From Methylobacteriaceae bacterium (GTDB taxonomy: Bacteria > Pseudomonadota > Alphaproteobacteria > Rhizobiales > Beijerinckiaceae): a stretch of DNA of 32,787 nt. The stretch's first letter is position 1, and every line of letters starts with the position of its first letter. This document shows, one piece after another, positions 24,814-32,787 of this stretch. The stretch is taken from assembly GCA_019233695.1 (NCBI GenBank), contig JAFAME010000430.1, positions 1 through 32,787 on the forward strand. Reading direction: 5' to 3'. Made by a program: the position numbers and the translations under genes. The notes under the pieces are model-generated. The model was not told where the DNA came from and did not search any database. It was given only the letters and a program-made list of their open reading frames with translations.

Positions 24814-25404
24814 TTAGAGAATCTTGCAGAACTCGTCAAACGTGAACCGTGGCGAGCGCGGCAGCAGCGCCGAGGCGTCGGCGTAGCCGAGGCTGCAGAT
24901 GAAATTCGACTTGACCTTGCCGTCAGGAAAGAATGCGCGGTCGACGCCGGCATTGTCGAAGCCGGACATCGGACCGGTATCGAGCCCGAGCGCCCGCGCC
25001 GCGAGGATGAGATAGGCGCCCTGCAGCGAGGAATTGCGGAAGGCGGTTGTTTCAATCAGCGTCGGGTTGCCCGCAAACCAGCTGCGCGCCGCCTGATTGT
25101 GCGGGAAGAGCTTCGGCAGTTTTTCATAAAACTCAAGATCATAGCCGACGATCGCGGTGACGGGCGCGGCCATCGTCTTGGCCCGGTTGCCTTCCGAGAG
25201 ATGCGGGGCGAGCCGTTCCTTGGCCGCCCGCGATTTCACGAAGAGGATGCGCGCGGGCGACGAGTTGGCACTTGTCGGCCCCATTTTCAGCGTGTCGGCA
25301 AGCTCGTGCAGAAGGCTGTCGGGAACGTCCCGTTCCAGCCATTTGTTGTGGGTGCGCGCCGTCAGAAAAATCTGATCGAGGGCAGAGCTGGGGAGCTTGG
25401 TCAT
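24814..25404 (-). CDS. RutE/HadB-like nitroreductase family flavoprotein (copy 2)
   Basis: A 196-residue FMN-dependent reductase of the same subfamily as the gene at 1398-2009, about 60% identical by eye. Shared marks are [29 protein letters not shown], and [15 protein letters not shown]. The flavin-binding and substrate-loop motifs look intact in both copies, so neither looks like a pseudogene. This copy has no adjacent regulator, unlike copy 1. A palindromic repeat element lies just upstream (25451-25554). The substrate is not determined; malonic semialdehyde is the family label only. Confidence 0.85.
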   Translation of the reverse strand: MTKLPSSALDQIFLTARTHNKWLERDVPDSLLHELADTLKMGPTSANSSPARILFVKSRAAKERLAPHLSEGNRAKTMAAPVTAIVGYDLEFYEKLPKLFPHNQAARSWFAGNPTLIETTAFRNSSLQGAYLILAARALGLDTGPMSGFDNAGVDRAFFPDGKVKSNFICSLGYADASALLPRSPRFTFDEFCKIL

Positions 25405-25450
25405 TCGACGTCCCTAGACACGCGTTTCCGAGATTTGAGTTCATTTTCGT

Positions 25451-25554
25451 GTCATCCCGGCCGGAGCGAAGCGGAGAGCCGGCACCCGGGGCAGTGCGCC
25501 GAGGTTTTGGTTGCGCCGGATCCCGGATATCCGCAAGAGCGGCTCCGGGATGAC
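25451..25554. repeat. Dispersed intergenic palindromic repeat, copy 2
   Basis: A 104-bp element with the same inverted termini as copy 1, GTCATCCCGG (25451-25460) and CCGGGATGAC (25545-25554). It matches copy 1 exactly over the first 29 bases, then differs by an insertion-like central stretch before the shared CCGGATCCCGGA. It fills the gap between the nifU-like and RutE-like genes, both leftward. Confidence 0.75.
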
Positions 25555-25570
25555 CAATGCGGACAGGTTC

Positions 25571-26134
25571 CTAGATCTGCTCGACTGCCGAAACGTCGGG
25601 AACGAAATGGCGCAGCAGGTTCTCGATGCCCTGCTTCAGTGTCGCGGTCGAGGACGGGCAGCCCGAGCAGGCGCCGCGCATCGACAGGAACACCGTTCCG
25701 TGCCGATAGCCCTTGAAGGTGATGTCGCCGCCGTCACCGGCGACCGCTGGCCGCACCCGCGTTTCGATGAGCTCCTTGATCGTGGCGACGGTCTCGGCAT
25801 CCTCCTCGGCATAGAACTCGTCACCCGGCGCATCGTCGCGCACCTCGGCGCCATCCTCCACGAGCGGCTCGCCGGACATGTAGTGTTCCATGATGGCGCC
25901 GAGAATGGCAGGCTTCAGATGCGACCACTCGCCCGTCGACTTGGTGACCGCGATGAAGTCCGCACCGAAGAAGACGCCCGAAACGCCCGGCACCGAAAAC
26001 AGCGCCTTGGCGAGCGGCGAGCGCTCGGCCTCGGTGGGATCGCGCATGTCCAGGGTGCCCTCGCCCATCACCGGGCGGCCGGGCAGGAACTTCAGGCTGG
26101 CAGGATTGGGGGTGGTTTCGGTCTGGATGAACAT
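25571..26134 (-). CDS. NifU family Fe-S cluster scaffold/carrier (Nfu)
   Basis: A 187-residue Fe-S carrier. The Nfu N-terminal domain covers about residues 2-88 (FIQTETTPNPASLKFLPGRP, and SVPGVSGVFFGADFIAVTK). The C-terminal NifU domain, about 115-182, has GDGGDITFKGY and the cluster-binding C156-SG-C159 pair. It binds a [4Fe-4S] cluster between two subunits and passes it to target enzymes. The start has GAGGAG 9 nt upstream. It lies downstream of uspA and trpS on the same strand. In iron-sensing context, an irr gene occurs in this window, but no Irr box was identified here. Confidence 0.94.
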   Translation of the reverse strand: MFIQTETTPNPASLKFLPGRPVMGEGTLDMRDPTEAERSPLAKALFSVPGVSGVFFGADFIAVTKSTGEWSHLKPAILGAIMEHYMSGEPLVEDGAEVRDDAPGDEFYAEEDAETVATIKELIETRVRPAVAGDGGDITFKGYRHGTVFLSMRGACSGCPSSTATLKQGIENLLRHFVPDVSAVEQI

Positions 26135-26258
26135 GCTTCAACTCCTCGCAACCGGGTTAAGGCCGGCGGTTGAGTCTCGCCCGTGCGGGCTCTAGCAGCA
26201 CATATGGCGATGCGCGGCGATAAATCACGGGATGCGTGGCGGGTTTGGCCATCAGGGA

Positions 26259-26753
26259 TCACGCAAGCGCGTCGAGGTCCTCGTCCGCAAGCCCGCCCGG
26301 CACGATCGCGACTGGCACCGGAAATGACTCGGATTTGTGGGCAAGCATGCCCACCAGAGGCCCCGGGCCCTCGCTTCCGGTCCCTGCGGCGAGTACCAGG
26401 ATGAAGATGTCCTCGTCCTCCTCGATGAGGCGAATGACTTCCTCGGCCTTGGCGCCGATGCGGACGATGCGTTCAGGCTCGATGCCGGCGATGGCGCGGG
26501 CCCTTGCGGCAAAGCGCTCCAGCGTCTCCTGCGCCTCCGCCTCGGCCTCGGCCTTCATGATGTCGCCGACGCCGAGCCATTGCTGAAAGTCGATCGGCTC
26601 GACAACAGTCAGCATGGTCACCGCCGCCGCGGTTCGGGCAGCGCGCCGCGCGGCGAAATACACCGCGCGATCACACTCGGGCGTGTTGTCGATCACCACG
26701 AGGAACTTGGCCCGATGGCCCGGCTCGTGCGCCCGTCGCTTCTTGCCCCGCAT
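26259..26753 (-). CDS. Universal stress protein, UspA family
   Basis: A 164-residue Usp-domain protein. The first strand FLVVIDNTPECDRAVYFAARRA is followed by a hydrophobic TMLTVV strand, a mid-domain helix rich in Ala and Glu (IMKAEAEAEAQETLERFA), and a C-terminal LVLAAGTGSEGPGPLVGML-type nucleotide loop ending in VPVAIVPG. Such proteins bind ATP or act in stress survival. The ATG at 26753 is set by GGGAGG just upstream and by the domain start. The same frame stays open far upstream through trpS, but that is antisense-free chance coding in a GC-rich gene and is not real. A short hairpin (GCCCG-TG-CGGGC, 26179-26190) separates it from the nifU-like gene. Confidence 0.88.
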   Translation of the reverse strand: MRGKKRRAHEPGHRAKFLVVIDNTPECDRAVYFAARRAARTAAAVTMLTVVEPIDFQQWLGVGDIMKAEAEAEAQETLERFAARARAIAGIEPERIVRIGAKAEEVIRLIEEDEDIFILVLAAGTGSEGPGPLVGMLAHKSESFPVPVAIVPGGLADEDLDALA

Positions 26754-26854
26754 TCGGCCTCCCGACTTCCCGCGCCGATCGATGCTGCCAGCCGCGCGGC
26801 GCGCCTGCAAGGGCCGCCGCGACCCGAAGCTGCCGGACCGCGGCCGCTTGTCGG

Positions 26855-27898
26855 CTATGACCGCTGGCGGACGAGACCGACAATGTCCTTGATCGCATCC
26901 ATCGTCGGCCGGGCGAGCGCGCGGGCGCGGTGCGATCCCTCGGCCAGCACGCCGTCGAGATAGGCGGTGTCGTTCTGCAGCCGCTGCATCTCGGCGCGGA
27001 TCGGTCCGAGCTTTGCGACCGCAAGGTCGGCGAGCGCGGCCTTGAAGCGGGAGAATTGGCCCCCGCCGAACTCTTTCAACACTTCCGCCTTGGTGACGTC
27101 GTCCAATGCCGCGAACATGCCGACGAGATTGTCCGCCTCGGGCCGCGCCTCGAGGCCGGCGACCTCGGTGGGGAGAGGTTCGGGATCGGTCTTGGCCTTG
27201 CGGATCTTCTGGGCGACGGTTTCGGCATCGTCCGTCAGATTGATGCGCGAATAGTCCGAGGCGTCCGACTTCGACATCTTCTTGGTGCCGTCGCGCAGCG
27301 ACATCACGCGCGTCGCCGGCCCCTGGATCAGCGGTTCGGGCAATGGGAAGAACGCCTCGCCATAGCCGAGCGCGGCGATGCGCTCGGCAAAGTCGGTGTT
27401 GAACTTCTGCGCGATGTCGCGGGCAAGTTCGAGATGCTGCTTCTGGTCTTCGCCGACCGGCACGTGGGTTGCCCGGTAGGCGAGAATGTCGGCTGCCATG
27501 AGGTTCGGGTAGGCAAACAATCCCACGGACGCGTTCTCGCGATCCTTGCCGGCCTTCTCCTTGAACTGTGTCATGCGGTTGAGCCAGCCCATCCGGGCGA
27601 CGCAGTTGAACACCCAGGCGAGTTCGGCGTGTTCGGCCACCTGGCTCTGGTTGAAGACGATGTGCGACTTGGGGTTGATGCCGGCGGCAATGAAGGCCGC
27701 GGTGATCATGCGGATGCCGGCTTCGAGTTCCCGCGGGTCGAGCCAGATCGTGATGGCATGCAGGTCGACGACGCAATAGATGCATTCGTGGGTCTCCTGC
27801 ATGGCGACAAAGCGCTTGATGGCGCCCAGGTAGTTGCCGATGTGCACGCCCCCTGTCGGCTGCACCCCGGAAAAGACGCGCTCGCGGAATTTCGACAT
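26855..27898 (-). CDS. trpS: Tryptophanyl-tRNA synthetase
   Basis: A 347-residue class Ic aminoacyl-tRNA synthetase that charges tRNA-Trp. The HIGH-type motif is HIGN (residues 19-22) within [22 protein letters not shown] is exact at 207-211. The [23 protein letters not shown] stretch is diagnostic. The length is near the bacterial norm of about 335-350. Start at ATG 27898; GAGG lies about 11 nt upstream. It is followed by uspA and nifU on the same strand, a gene order common in alphaproteobacteria. Confidence 0.97.
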   Translation of the reverse strand: MSKFRERVFSGVQPTGGVHIGNYLGAIKRFVAMQETHECIYCVVDLHAITIWLDPRELEAGIRMITAAFIAAGINPKSHIVFNQSQVAEHAELAWVFNCVARMGWLNRMTQFKEKAGKDRENASVGLFAYPNLMAADILAYRATHVPVGEDQKQHLELARDIAQKFNTDFAERIAALGYGEAFFPLPEPLIQGPATRVMSLRDGTKKMSKSDASDYSRINLTDDAETVAQKIRKAKTDPEPLPTEVAGLEARPEADNLVGMFAALDDVTKAEVLKEFGGGQFSRFKAALADLAVAKLGPIRAEMQRLQNDTAYLDGVLAEGSHRARALARPTMDAIKDIVGLVRQRS

Positions 27899-28035
27899 GT
27901 CGAAGTGCCTCGGAAAGGCGGGCGTTATCGCATGCGCCAGCGAGAACGCAAGGGGCAGGCACTGCGGCCCGCAACTCGACAGTCTGCAGGAAACGGGCGG
28001 ACAAGAACGGCCTGCGCCCGTGGGTGCAGGCGGGC

Positions 28036-29241
28036 TCAGGTGCCCGAGCCGGTGAATGTCCGGGGCGCGGCGCTGATCGTCGTCGTCGAGCCGCTGCCGA
28101 TCTGCTCCACGGCAAGCCCGCGCTCGCTCTGGCCATCGGAGCGGAAGCGGAACACTCCGTCTATGCCGATGAAGCCCTGCGGGTTGGTAAGCACCGATTC
28201 CGAATAGCGTTGCCCCCCTTGCACACGGGCCAGTGCGGCAACGAGCGAGACGGCATCATAGGCGAGCGAGGCGATGCGGGCGGGCTCGGCCCCATATTTC
28301 GCCCGGTATTGTTGCGCAAAGGAATTGAAGCCGGAATTTTCCGGACTGGAGAACCAGGCACCCTGCAGGGCGGCGAGCCGGAGCACGCGCGGGTCGTTCC
28401 ACACGCCGGTTCCGAGGATTTGCACGCGCTTCGAATCGATGCCGTTGGCGGTGAGCGCCTGCGCCACGGCCGGCATCGCGTCGGCCTGGTCGGGGATGAA
28501 GAGTGCGTCGATCGAATTGCCGAGGCTCGCGATATGCTGCACGGCCGTCGTGAGATTTCCCGGCGAGAACCGCTCGATCCCGGCGACGCGCACGCCGAGC
28601 CGCGCCGCCTCCTGCTGGAACTCCGCGAGCGCGACGTTGCCATATTCGTTGTCGGGCACGAGCGCCGCGAACGACTTCTTGCCGCTTGCGGCCGCATAGC
28701 CGATGATCCGATCGACATAGCCTTCGATCAGGAAGGAAAGAAGATAGACGCCGCGCGAGGCGACATTGGCATCCGTCGAGAAGGCGATGACGGGACGGCC
28801 GGTGACGCGTGCGGCGCCTGCGACCTCGCGCACGGAATTGGCAAACAGCGGTCCGATGATAAGCTCGTCGCCCTCGGCGATCGCCTGCTGGGCGGCCTCG
28901 CGCGCGCCCTCCGGGGTCGAACGATCGTCCTTGACCGAAATCGTGAGCTCGGTGCTGCCGGACTTGGCAAGCGAGATTTCGGCGGCGTTGCGCAGGGAGG
29001 TTCCGACGCTGCTGCCAAGCGGCAGGATGAGCGCAATGTGCACCGGCCCGTTGCCGAGCGAGGTCGGACCGAGCGGCTGCGATTGGACCGGAGTGGTCGG
29101 GGCCGACAGCGTCGGTTCGCGCGGCCCATAGCCGCCGAACTGTCCGCAGCCGGCAAGCAGCACCCCCATCGACATCGTTGCCGCCACCGCAAATCCGCGC
29201 CGCATCCAGGCGGTCAAATGATGAAGGGCAGTCAACCGCAC
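28036..29241 (-). CDS. LpoA-like penicillin-binding protein activator lipoprotein
   Basis: A 401-residue lipoprotein. The signal ends in a lipobox VLLAGC with the lipidated Cys32. The mature part has a Pro/Ser-rich linker, then a periplasmic-binding-protein type I fold ([75 protein letters not shown]). Both the fold and the place beside rsmI-yraN match LpoA (formerly LppC/YraM), the outer-membrane activator of PBP1A. The alternative is a branched-chain amino-acid binding protein, but there are no ABC transporter genes. The GTG start at 29241 has GGAG 7 nt upstream; an ATG at 29205 is possible. Confidence 0.87.
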   Translation of the reverse strand: MRLTALHHLTAWMRRGFAVAATMSMGVLLAGCGQFGGYGPREPTLSAPTTPVQSQPLGPTSLGNGPVHIALILPLGSSVGTSLRNAAEISLAKSGSTELTISVKDDRSTPEGAREAAQQAIAEGDELIIGPLFANSVREVAGAARVTGRPVIAFSTDANVASRGVYLLSFLIEGYVDRIIGYAAASGKKSFAALVPDNEYGNVALAEFQQEAARLGVRVAGIERFSPGNLTTAVQHIASLGNSIDALFIPDQADAMPAVAQALTANGIDSKRVQILGTGVWNDPRVLRLAALQGAWFSSPENSGFNSFAQQYRAKYGAEPARIASLAYDAVSLVAALARVQGGQRYSESVLTNPQGFIGIDGVFRFRSDGQSERGLAVEQIGSGSTTTISAAPRTFTGSGT

Positions 29242-29597
29242 GGACCTCTCCAGTCGGGCAGACGATCGCCCGTTTTAGGCCGCAACGGCTGCACAGCGCA
29301 ATCCCGGACGATTTTTGGCGAGGAGGGCCCCACAAAAGACGCGCCGAGACGGTCGCAGTCGATCGTTGCACAACCGATTGAAAGATCGGGTATTTTGATA
29401 CCTGTCGAGTTGCTCGCCTGGCACTGCAGTCGGAAGAGCGGCAAGCTGCGCCCGCTGGTTTCCGACGTTCCAGGGCAACGACTGCGAATCAGTCCTCGCC
29501 GGCGAATGCCGGCCCTACGGAATGGACCTTCGCGCCGTGCCCACAAGCGACCAAATATGTAGGGTGGAGCAGCAGAAGCAGAACCCGACGAGGAATC
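29242..29597. other. Intergenic region between divergent lpoA-like and rsmI genes
   Basis: These 356 bp contain no gene I can support. Short symmetric elements are present: CGGGC-N8-GCCCG followed by TTTT (29255-29276), CCGAT-N6-ATCGG (29374-29389), GGTAT-N4-ATACC (29389-29402), and CCGGC-GAAT-GCCGG (29499-29512). The last looks like a REP-type hairpin. TTGCAC at 29366 may be part of a weak rsmI promoter, but no convincing -10 was found. Confidence 0.4.
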
Positions 29598-30545
29598 ATG
29601 ACTGGCGACAGCCCGGATGGTCTTGATCCTGCCGCACGGCCTTCGGGAAGGCCGCTACCGGTGCAGACGTTCACCGCGCTCGGGCTCAGGGCCGAGGCCG
29701 AGCCGATCGCGCCGGGGCTGCACGTTGTCGCAACGCCGATCGGAAATCTGCGCGACATTTCGTTTCGCGGCGTGGCGACGCTGGCGGCGGCAGACGCGGT
29801 CCTTGCAGAAGACACGCGGGTCACCAAGAAGCTCCTTGCCCACTACGGCATCGCGACCCCGCTCGTTGCCTACCATGAGCACAATGCAACCGCCATGCGG
29901 CCGCAACTCATCGAGCGGTTGCGGGGCGGGGCGGCGCTGGCGCTCGTCTCGGATGCCGGCACGCCGCTCATCTCCGATCCAGGCCACAAGCTCGTGGCGG
30001 AAGCGCTCGAACAGGGCATTCACGTCACTTCGGTCCCGGGTGCATCAGCTTTGCTGGCCGCCCTCGTCGTTGCGGGCCTGCCGACCGACCGCTTCTTCTT
30101 CGAAGGATTCTTGCCGGCAAAGAGCGCGGCTCGCCGCACCCGCATCGCGCAGATCGCGTCAATCCCGGGAACCCTGGTGCTTTTCGAATCGCCCCATCGG
30201 GTAGCCGAAACGCTGGCCGATCTTGCGGCGGTGCTCGGCCCGCGCGAGGCAGCCATCGCGCGGGAATTGACCAAGTATTTCGAAACCGTCCGGCGCGGTC
30301 CCCTGCCAAGCCTTGCTGCGGCGCTGGCGGGCGAGCCCCCGCCCAAAGGTGAGATCGTGCTGCTCGTTGCCCCGCCCAGCTTGCACCATCAGCCGTTAGA
30401 GCCGGAGCGTCTCGACGAGCGCATCGACCGCGCGCTCGAAACCCACTCGGTCAAGGACGCAGCCGCAATCATCGCCGGCGAAACGGGCCTGCCGCGCCGC
30501 CAGATCTACGCGCGCACGCTGGAACGCGCCGCCGCAAGGCGCTGA
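29598..30545 (+). CDS. rsmI: 16S rRNA (cytidine-1402-2'-O)-methyltransferase RsmI
   Basis: A 315-residue tetrapyrrole-methylase-fold enzyme that methylates the ribose of C1402 in the ribosomal decoding centre. The signature HVVATPIGNLRDISFRGV is followed by AEDTRVTKKLLAHYG, VSDAGTPLISDPGHKLV and FFFEGFLPAKSAAR, all diagnostic. The C-terminal part is longer than in E. coli RsmI, with a helical tail ending in RRQIYARTLER. About 40 residues precede the conserved core, so the true start could be later than the ATG at 29598, which has GAGGA close by. The yraN gene begins 13 bp downstream, as in many proteobacteria. Confidence 0.95.
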   Translation: MTGDSPDGLDPAARPSGRPLPVQTFTALGLRAEAEPIAPGLHVVATPIGNLRDISFRGVATLAAADAVLAEDTRVTKKLLAHYGIATPLVAYHEHNATAMRPQLIERLRGGAALALVSDAGTPLISDPGHKLVAEALEQGIHVTSVPGASALLAALVVAGLPTDRFFFEGFLPAKSAARRTRIAQIASIPGTLVLFESPHRVAETLADLAAVLGPREAAIARELTKYFETVRRGPLPSLAAALAGEPPPKGEIVLLVAPPSLHHQPLEPERLDERIDRALETHSVKDAAAIIAGETGLPRRQIYARTLERAAARR

Positions 30546-30558
30546 AGGATGCCGCCAC

Positions 30559-30930
30559 GTGCGAAGCTCGCGCCGGGTGATCGCCTTCTCCTTCGGCCTG
30601 CGCGCGGAAAGGCTTGCGGCCCTGTGGCTGATCGCTAAGGGCTACCGCATCCTGGAGCGCCGCTATCTCGTAAAGGGGGGCGAGATCGACCTTGTGGCAA
30701 TGCGCGGCGCAACCGTTGCCTTCGTCGAGGTGAAGGCCCGCCGGGCGCTCGATGACGCTTTGGCGACGATCACGCCGACGAAACGCAAGCGCTTGCATCG
30801 GGCCGTGCGCCATTGGGTCGCCCACAATCCTTGGGCCGCGGGACGGGTCTTGCGCGGCGATGCCGTCTTCATTGCCCCGCGCCGGTTGCCGCAGCATCTT
30901 GTCAATGCGTTCGAACTTGACGTCATGTAG
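30559..30930 (+). CDS. yraN: YraN family (UPF0102) nuclease-like protein
   Basis: A 123-residue protein with the PD-(D/E)xK-like fold of UPF0102. Conserved features are the helix GLRAERLAALWLIAKGY, then ILERRYLVKGGEIDLVA with the acidic Glu-x-Asp, and VAFVEVKARR, which contributes the ExK. These residues suggest a nuclease or a nucleic-acid-binding protein; the biological role is not settled. The start is GTG at 30559, 13 bp after rsmI, with AAGGA 9 nt upstream; the nearby ATG at 30549 is out of frame. The lpoA-like/rsmI/yraN group matches that of E. coli. Confidence 0.93.
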   Translation: MRSSRRVIAFSFGLRAERLAALWLIAKGYRILERRYLVKGGEIDLVAMRGATVAFVEVKARRALDDALATITPTKRKRLHRAVRHWVAHNPWAAGRVLRGDAVFIAPRRLPQHLVNAFELDVM

Positions 30931-31040
30931 GTGCGACTGCCTCCTGCCGAGCAAGACTGCAACGCTGGGCAGTTCAACGATCGTACGGGCGAAGAAATGT
31001 CGCAGGTATTCAGGCCGTCAGGGGCGCAAGGGCAGCGACA

Positions 31041-31096
31041 TTGTAGAATGGGGCGCTCGAACCCATATGGCGCCTGAAAGCGAGCCATGCGGCTCG
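31041..31096 (+). promoter_or_regulatory. Weak promoter and leader hairpin of the Tim44-domain gene
   Basis: TTGTAG (31041-31046) and CATATG (31064-31069) are 17 bp apart, a weak sigma-70-like promoter. A perfect hairpin CGAGCC-ATGC-GGCTCG (31081-31096) follows, ending 19 bp before the ATG of the next gene. It could be a leader structure or a weak terminator of the rsmI-yraN transcript. The rest of the 185-bp gap is empty. Confidence 0.3.
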
Positions 31097-31115
31097 ACTA
31101 TTCAGGGCTAGACAG

Positions 31116-32054
31116 ATGTCCGTGCGCCGCGCTTTTATGATTGCGTTCGCAATTGCCGCCCTGGCACTTGCGTTGCCCACCGACGCTTTCGCCCGCGCCG
31201 GCGGCGGCTTCTCCTTCGGCAGCCGCGGCTCGCGCACGTTCATGGCCCCACCAGTCACCTCGACGGCTCCGCGCCCCGCCGCGCCCATCGAACGACCCGG
31301 CGCGTTCAATCAGGGCTATGGCTGGTCGGTGCCCCAGCCCTCCGGTGGTCTTTTCTCGGGCGGCTTCGGGCGTGGCCTCATCGGCGGGCTTCTCGGCGCC
31401 GGTCTTTTCGGGCTCCTCTTCGGCAACGGGCTCTTCGGGGGGCTGGGCAGCGGCATCTCGTTGATCGGCTTGCTCATTCAATTCGGGCTTCTGTTTCTGC
31501 TCGTGCGTTGGGTGATGGGATTCATCCGCGGCCGGCAGCAACCGGCTTTCTGGCGGACCGCCGGCTCAGGCGGCGGCTCATTCTTGGGCGGCGGGGCAGC
31601 GAACCGGGAGAGCTTTGCCCGCACCCCAAGCGCGACAAGCCCGCTGCAGCTCGCGCCGTCTGATTTCGATGCCTTCCAGCAGCTCCTCGGCGAGGTGCAG
31701 GCAGCCTATGGCGCGGAGGACACGGCGGGGCTGCGCCGGCTGGCGAGCCCGCAGATGGTCGCGCACTTTGCTGCCGAAATCTCGGAAAACGCCCGCCGCG
31801 GGGTGACCAACCGCCTCTCCGACGTGACGCTTCTGCAGGGCGACCTTGCCGAGGCATGGCGGGAGGGAGGCAGCGATTTCGCAACGGTCGCGATGCGCTT
31901 TTCACTTGTCGATACGATGGTCGAAAGGTCGACCGGCCGCCTTGTCGCCGGCAACCCGTCGGCGCCGCAGGAAGTCACGGAGGTGTGGACCTTCGCGCGT
32001 CCTGCCGGCAGCGGCCCCTCGGAATGGCGGCTGTCGGCCATCCAACAGGCGTGA
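31116..32054 (+). CDS. Tim44-domain membrane protein
   Basis: A 312-residue exported or membrane-bound protein. A signal-like segment (MIAFAIAALALALPTDAFA) precedes a Gly/Ser/Pro-rich stretch and a long glycine-rich hydrophobic region at about 85-138 (GLIGGLLGAGLFGLLFGNGL, then LIGLLIQFGLLFLLVRWVMG). The C-terminal domain, from about residue 175, is Tim44-like: FQQLLGEVQAAYGAEDTAGLRRLASPQM, then FAAEISENARRGVTN, then EVTEVWTFARP and WRLSAIQQA. Mitochondrial Tim44 recruits Hsp70 to the import channel; bacterial relatives occur widely in alphaproteobacteria without a settled role. It lies between yraN and gshB. Start at ATG 31116; no strong Shine-Dalgarno. Confidence 0.88.
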   Translation: MSVRRAFMIAFAIAALALALPTDAFARAGGGFSFGSRGSRTFMAPPVTSTAPRPAAPIERPGAFNQGYGWSVPQPSGGLFSGGFGRGLIGGLLGAGLFGLLFGNGLFGGLGSGISLIGLLIQFGLLFLLVRWVMGFIRGRQQPAFWRTAGSGGGSFLGGGAANRESFARTPSATSPLQLAPSDFDAFQQLLGEVQAAYGAEDTAGLRRLASPQMVAHFAAEISENARRGVTNRLSDVTLLQGDLAEAWREGGSDFATVAMRFSLVDTMVERSTGRLVAGNPSAPQEVTEVWTFARPAGSGPSEWRLSAIQQA

Positions 32055-32186
32055 AGGGCCAACCATCGGGACCGACCCGGCGCACCCCTAAACCCTCCAG
32101 AGCCGAAGCAGAATGCCGGTTGACGGGCCAACCGCCGTGATGGCCTGTGGCGGGGTGGCCCCGGCCGCCCATGAATGAGGCCCGTC

Positions 32187-32787
32187 ATGCAGCTTCGCGT
32201 CGCCGTTCAGATGGACCCCATCGAGCGGATCAACATTGCCGGCGATTCGACCTTCGCACTGCTGCTGGCCGCCCAGGAGCGCGGCCACCGCCTCCACTAT
32301 TATGGGCCGGAAAAGCTGTCGATGCGCGACGGCCGCGTCTTCGCCGAGCTTCGCCCGATCGAAGTGAGGGATGTGGCGCGCGACCACGTCACGCTGGGCA
32401 GCCCCGCGACCGCCGATCTGACCGACTTCGACGTCGTGCTGATGCGCCAGGACCCACCCTTCGACATGGCCTACATCACCGCCACGCACCTTCTCGATCA
32501 CATCCATCCAGGAACGCTCGTCGTCAACGATCCGACGCATGTGCGCAATGCGCCTGAAAAATTGTTCGTCACCGAATTTCCCGATCTGATGCCCCCGACG
32601 CTCATCACCCGCGACCGCGCAGCGATCGAGGCCTTCCGTGCCGAGCAGGGCGAAATCGTCATGAAGCCCCTGCACGGCAAGGGCGGCGAGGCGGTGTTCA
32701 AGGTGGCAAGGAAGGATCTGAACTTCGGGTCGCTGTTCGACCTCTTCGCCACCACCTTTCGCGAGCCGTGGGTGGTGCAGCGCTTCC
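32187..32787 (+). CDS. gshB: Glutathione synthetase, 3' truncated by window end
   Basis: The frame is open from ATG 32187 to the window end (200 codons visible of about 315). It begins [20 protein letters not shown], the conserved start of prokaryotic GshB (substrate-binding domain). [20 protein letters not shown] and [20 protein letters not shown] follow, both diagnostic. The ATP-grasp loop begins with [15 protein letters not shown]. The enzyme joins glycine to gamma-glutamylcysteine with ATP to make glutathione. GAGG lies 7 nt before the ATG. It is 132 bp after the Tim44-domain gene on the same strand. The rest lies outside the window. Confidence 0.95.
   Translation, partial: MQLRVAVQMDPIERINIAGDSTFALLLAAQERGHRLHYYGPEKLSMRDGRVFAELRPIEVRDVARDHVTLGSPATADLTDFDVVLMRQDPPFDMAYITATHLLDHIHPGTLVVNDPTHVRNAPEKLFVTEFPDLMPPTLITRDRAAIEAFRAEQGEIVMKPLHGKGGEAVFKVARKDLNFGSLFDLFATTFREPWVVQRF

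Noticed and set aside
26259-28136. A single 625-codon minus-strand open frame covering uspA and running through trpS
   Set aside because: Only its last 164 codons encode a recognisable protein (UspA) with its own Shine-Dalgarno. The upstream part is an out-of-frame reading of trpS, Arg/Ala-rich with no domain.
28036-29241. ABC transporter amino-acid-binding protein
   Set aside because: The fold fits, but no permease or ATPase genes adjoin it, and the rsmI-yraN context favours an LpoA-like role.
1-32787. CRISPR arrays, insertion sequences or prophage genes
   Set aside because: No regularly spaced repeats, transposase, integrase or phage structural genes are visible; the repeats present are two dispersed palindromic elements and one tandem pair.

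Overview
The window is a chromosomal stretch of a GC-rich (about 65% by eye) alphaproteobacterium, most likely of the Rhizobiales/Hyphomicrobiales. Pointers are an Irr-type Fur protein divergent from fabA-fabB-fabI, an Hsp20 gene followed by a DUF1150 gene, a DUF992 exported protein, a trpS-uspA-nifU row, and an LpoA-like lipoprotein divergent from rsmI-yraN. I see no rRNA, tRNA, CRISPR array, insertion sequence or phage module. Genes are densely packed. Two genes run off the ends: a glycosyltransferase at the left and gshB at the right.

Layout. 1-3.1 kb: end of a GT2 glycosyltransferase, then doxX and a RutE-like nitroreductase divergent from a LysR regulator. 3.0-4.7 kb: the least ordinary part, a minus-strand three-gene unit of a trypsin-like protease, a 75-residue protein that resembles the protease's own N-terminal domain, and a small membrane protein. 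4.8-8.2 kb: fabI, fabB and fabA (membrane fatty-acid synthesis) divergent from irr (iron/heme regulator), with a structured promoter region between fabA and irr. 8.4-12 kb: an SH3b exported protein, a 2-hydroxyacid dehydrogenase, a PhyH oxygenase and a YiiX-like papain-fold protein. 12-15.3 kb: hsp20-DUF1150, with a sigma-32-like promoter and an SD-masking hairpin, converging on a class A penicillin-binding protein.

15.6-20.5 kb: dnaN, recF, a LysE-type exporter and recQ, all rightward and closely spaced (replication and repair). 20.5-23.5 kb: a secreted beta-helix protein divergent from a LacI-family regulator with a perfect palindromic operator candidate between them, then DUF992. 23.6-27.9 kb, all leftward: class I aldolase, a second RutE-like nitroreductase, an NifU-like Fe-S protein, a universal stress protein and trpS. 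28-32.8 kb: LpoA-like lipoprotein divergent from rsmI-yraN, a Tim44-domain membrane protein and the start of gshB.

Most of the window is housekeeping. The best leads for something undescribed are the protease / stand-alone domain / membrane protein unit, the heat-shock promoter plus candidate RNA thermometer of hsp20, and the repeat-rich fabA-irr promoter region. All folding, promoter and homology calls were made by eye from sequence; no search was run.
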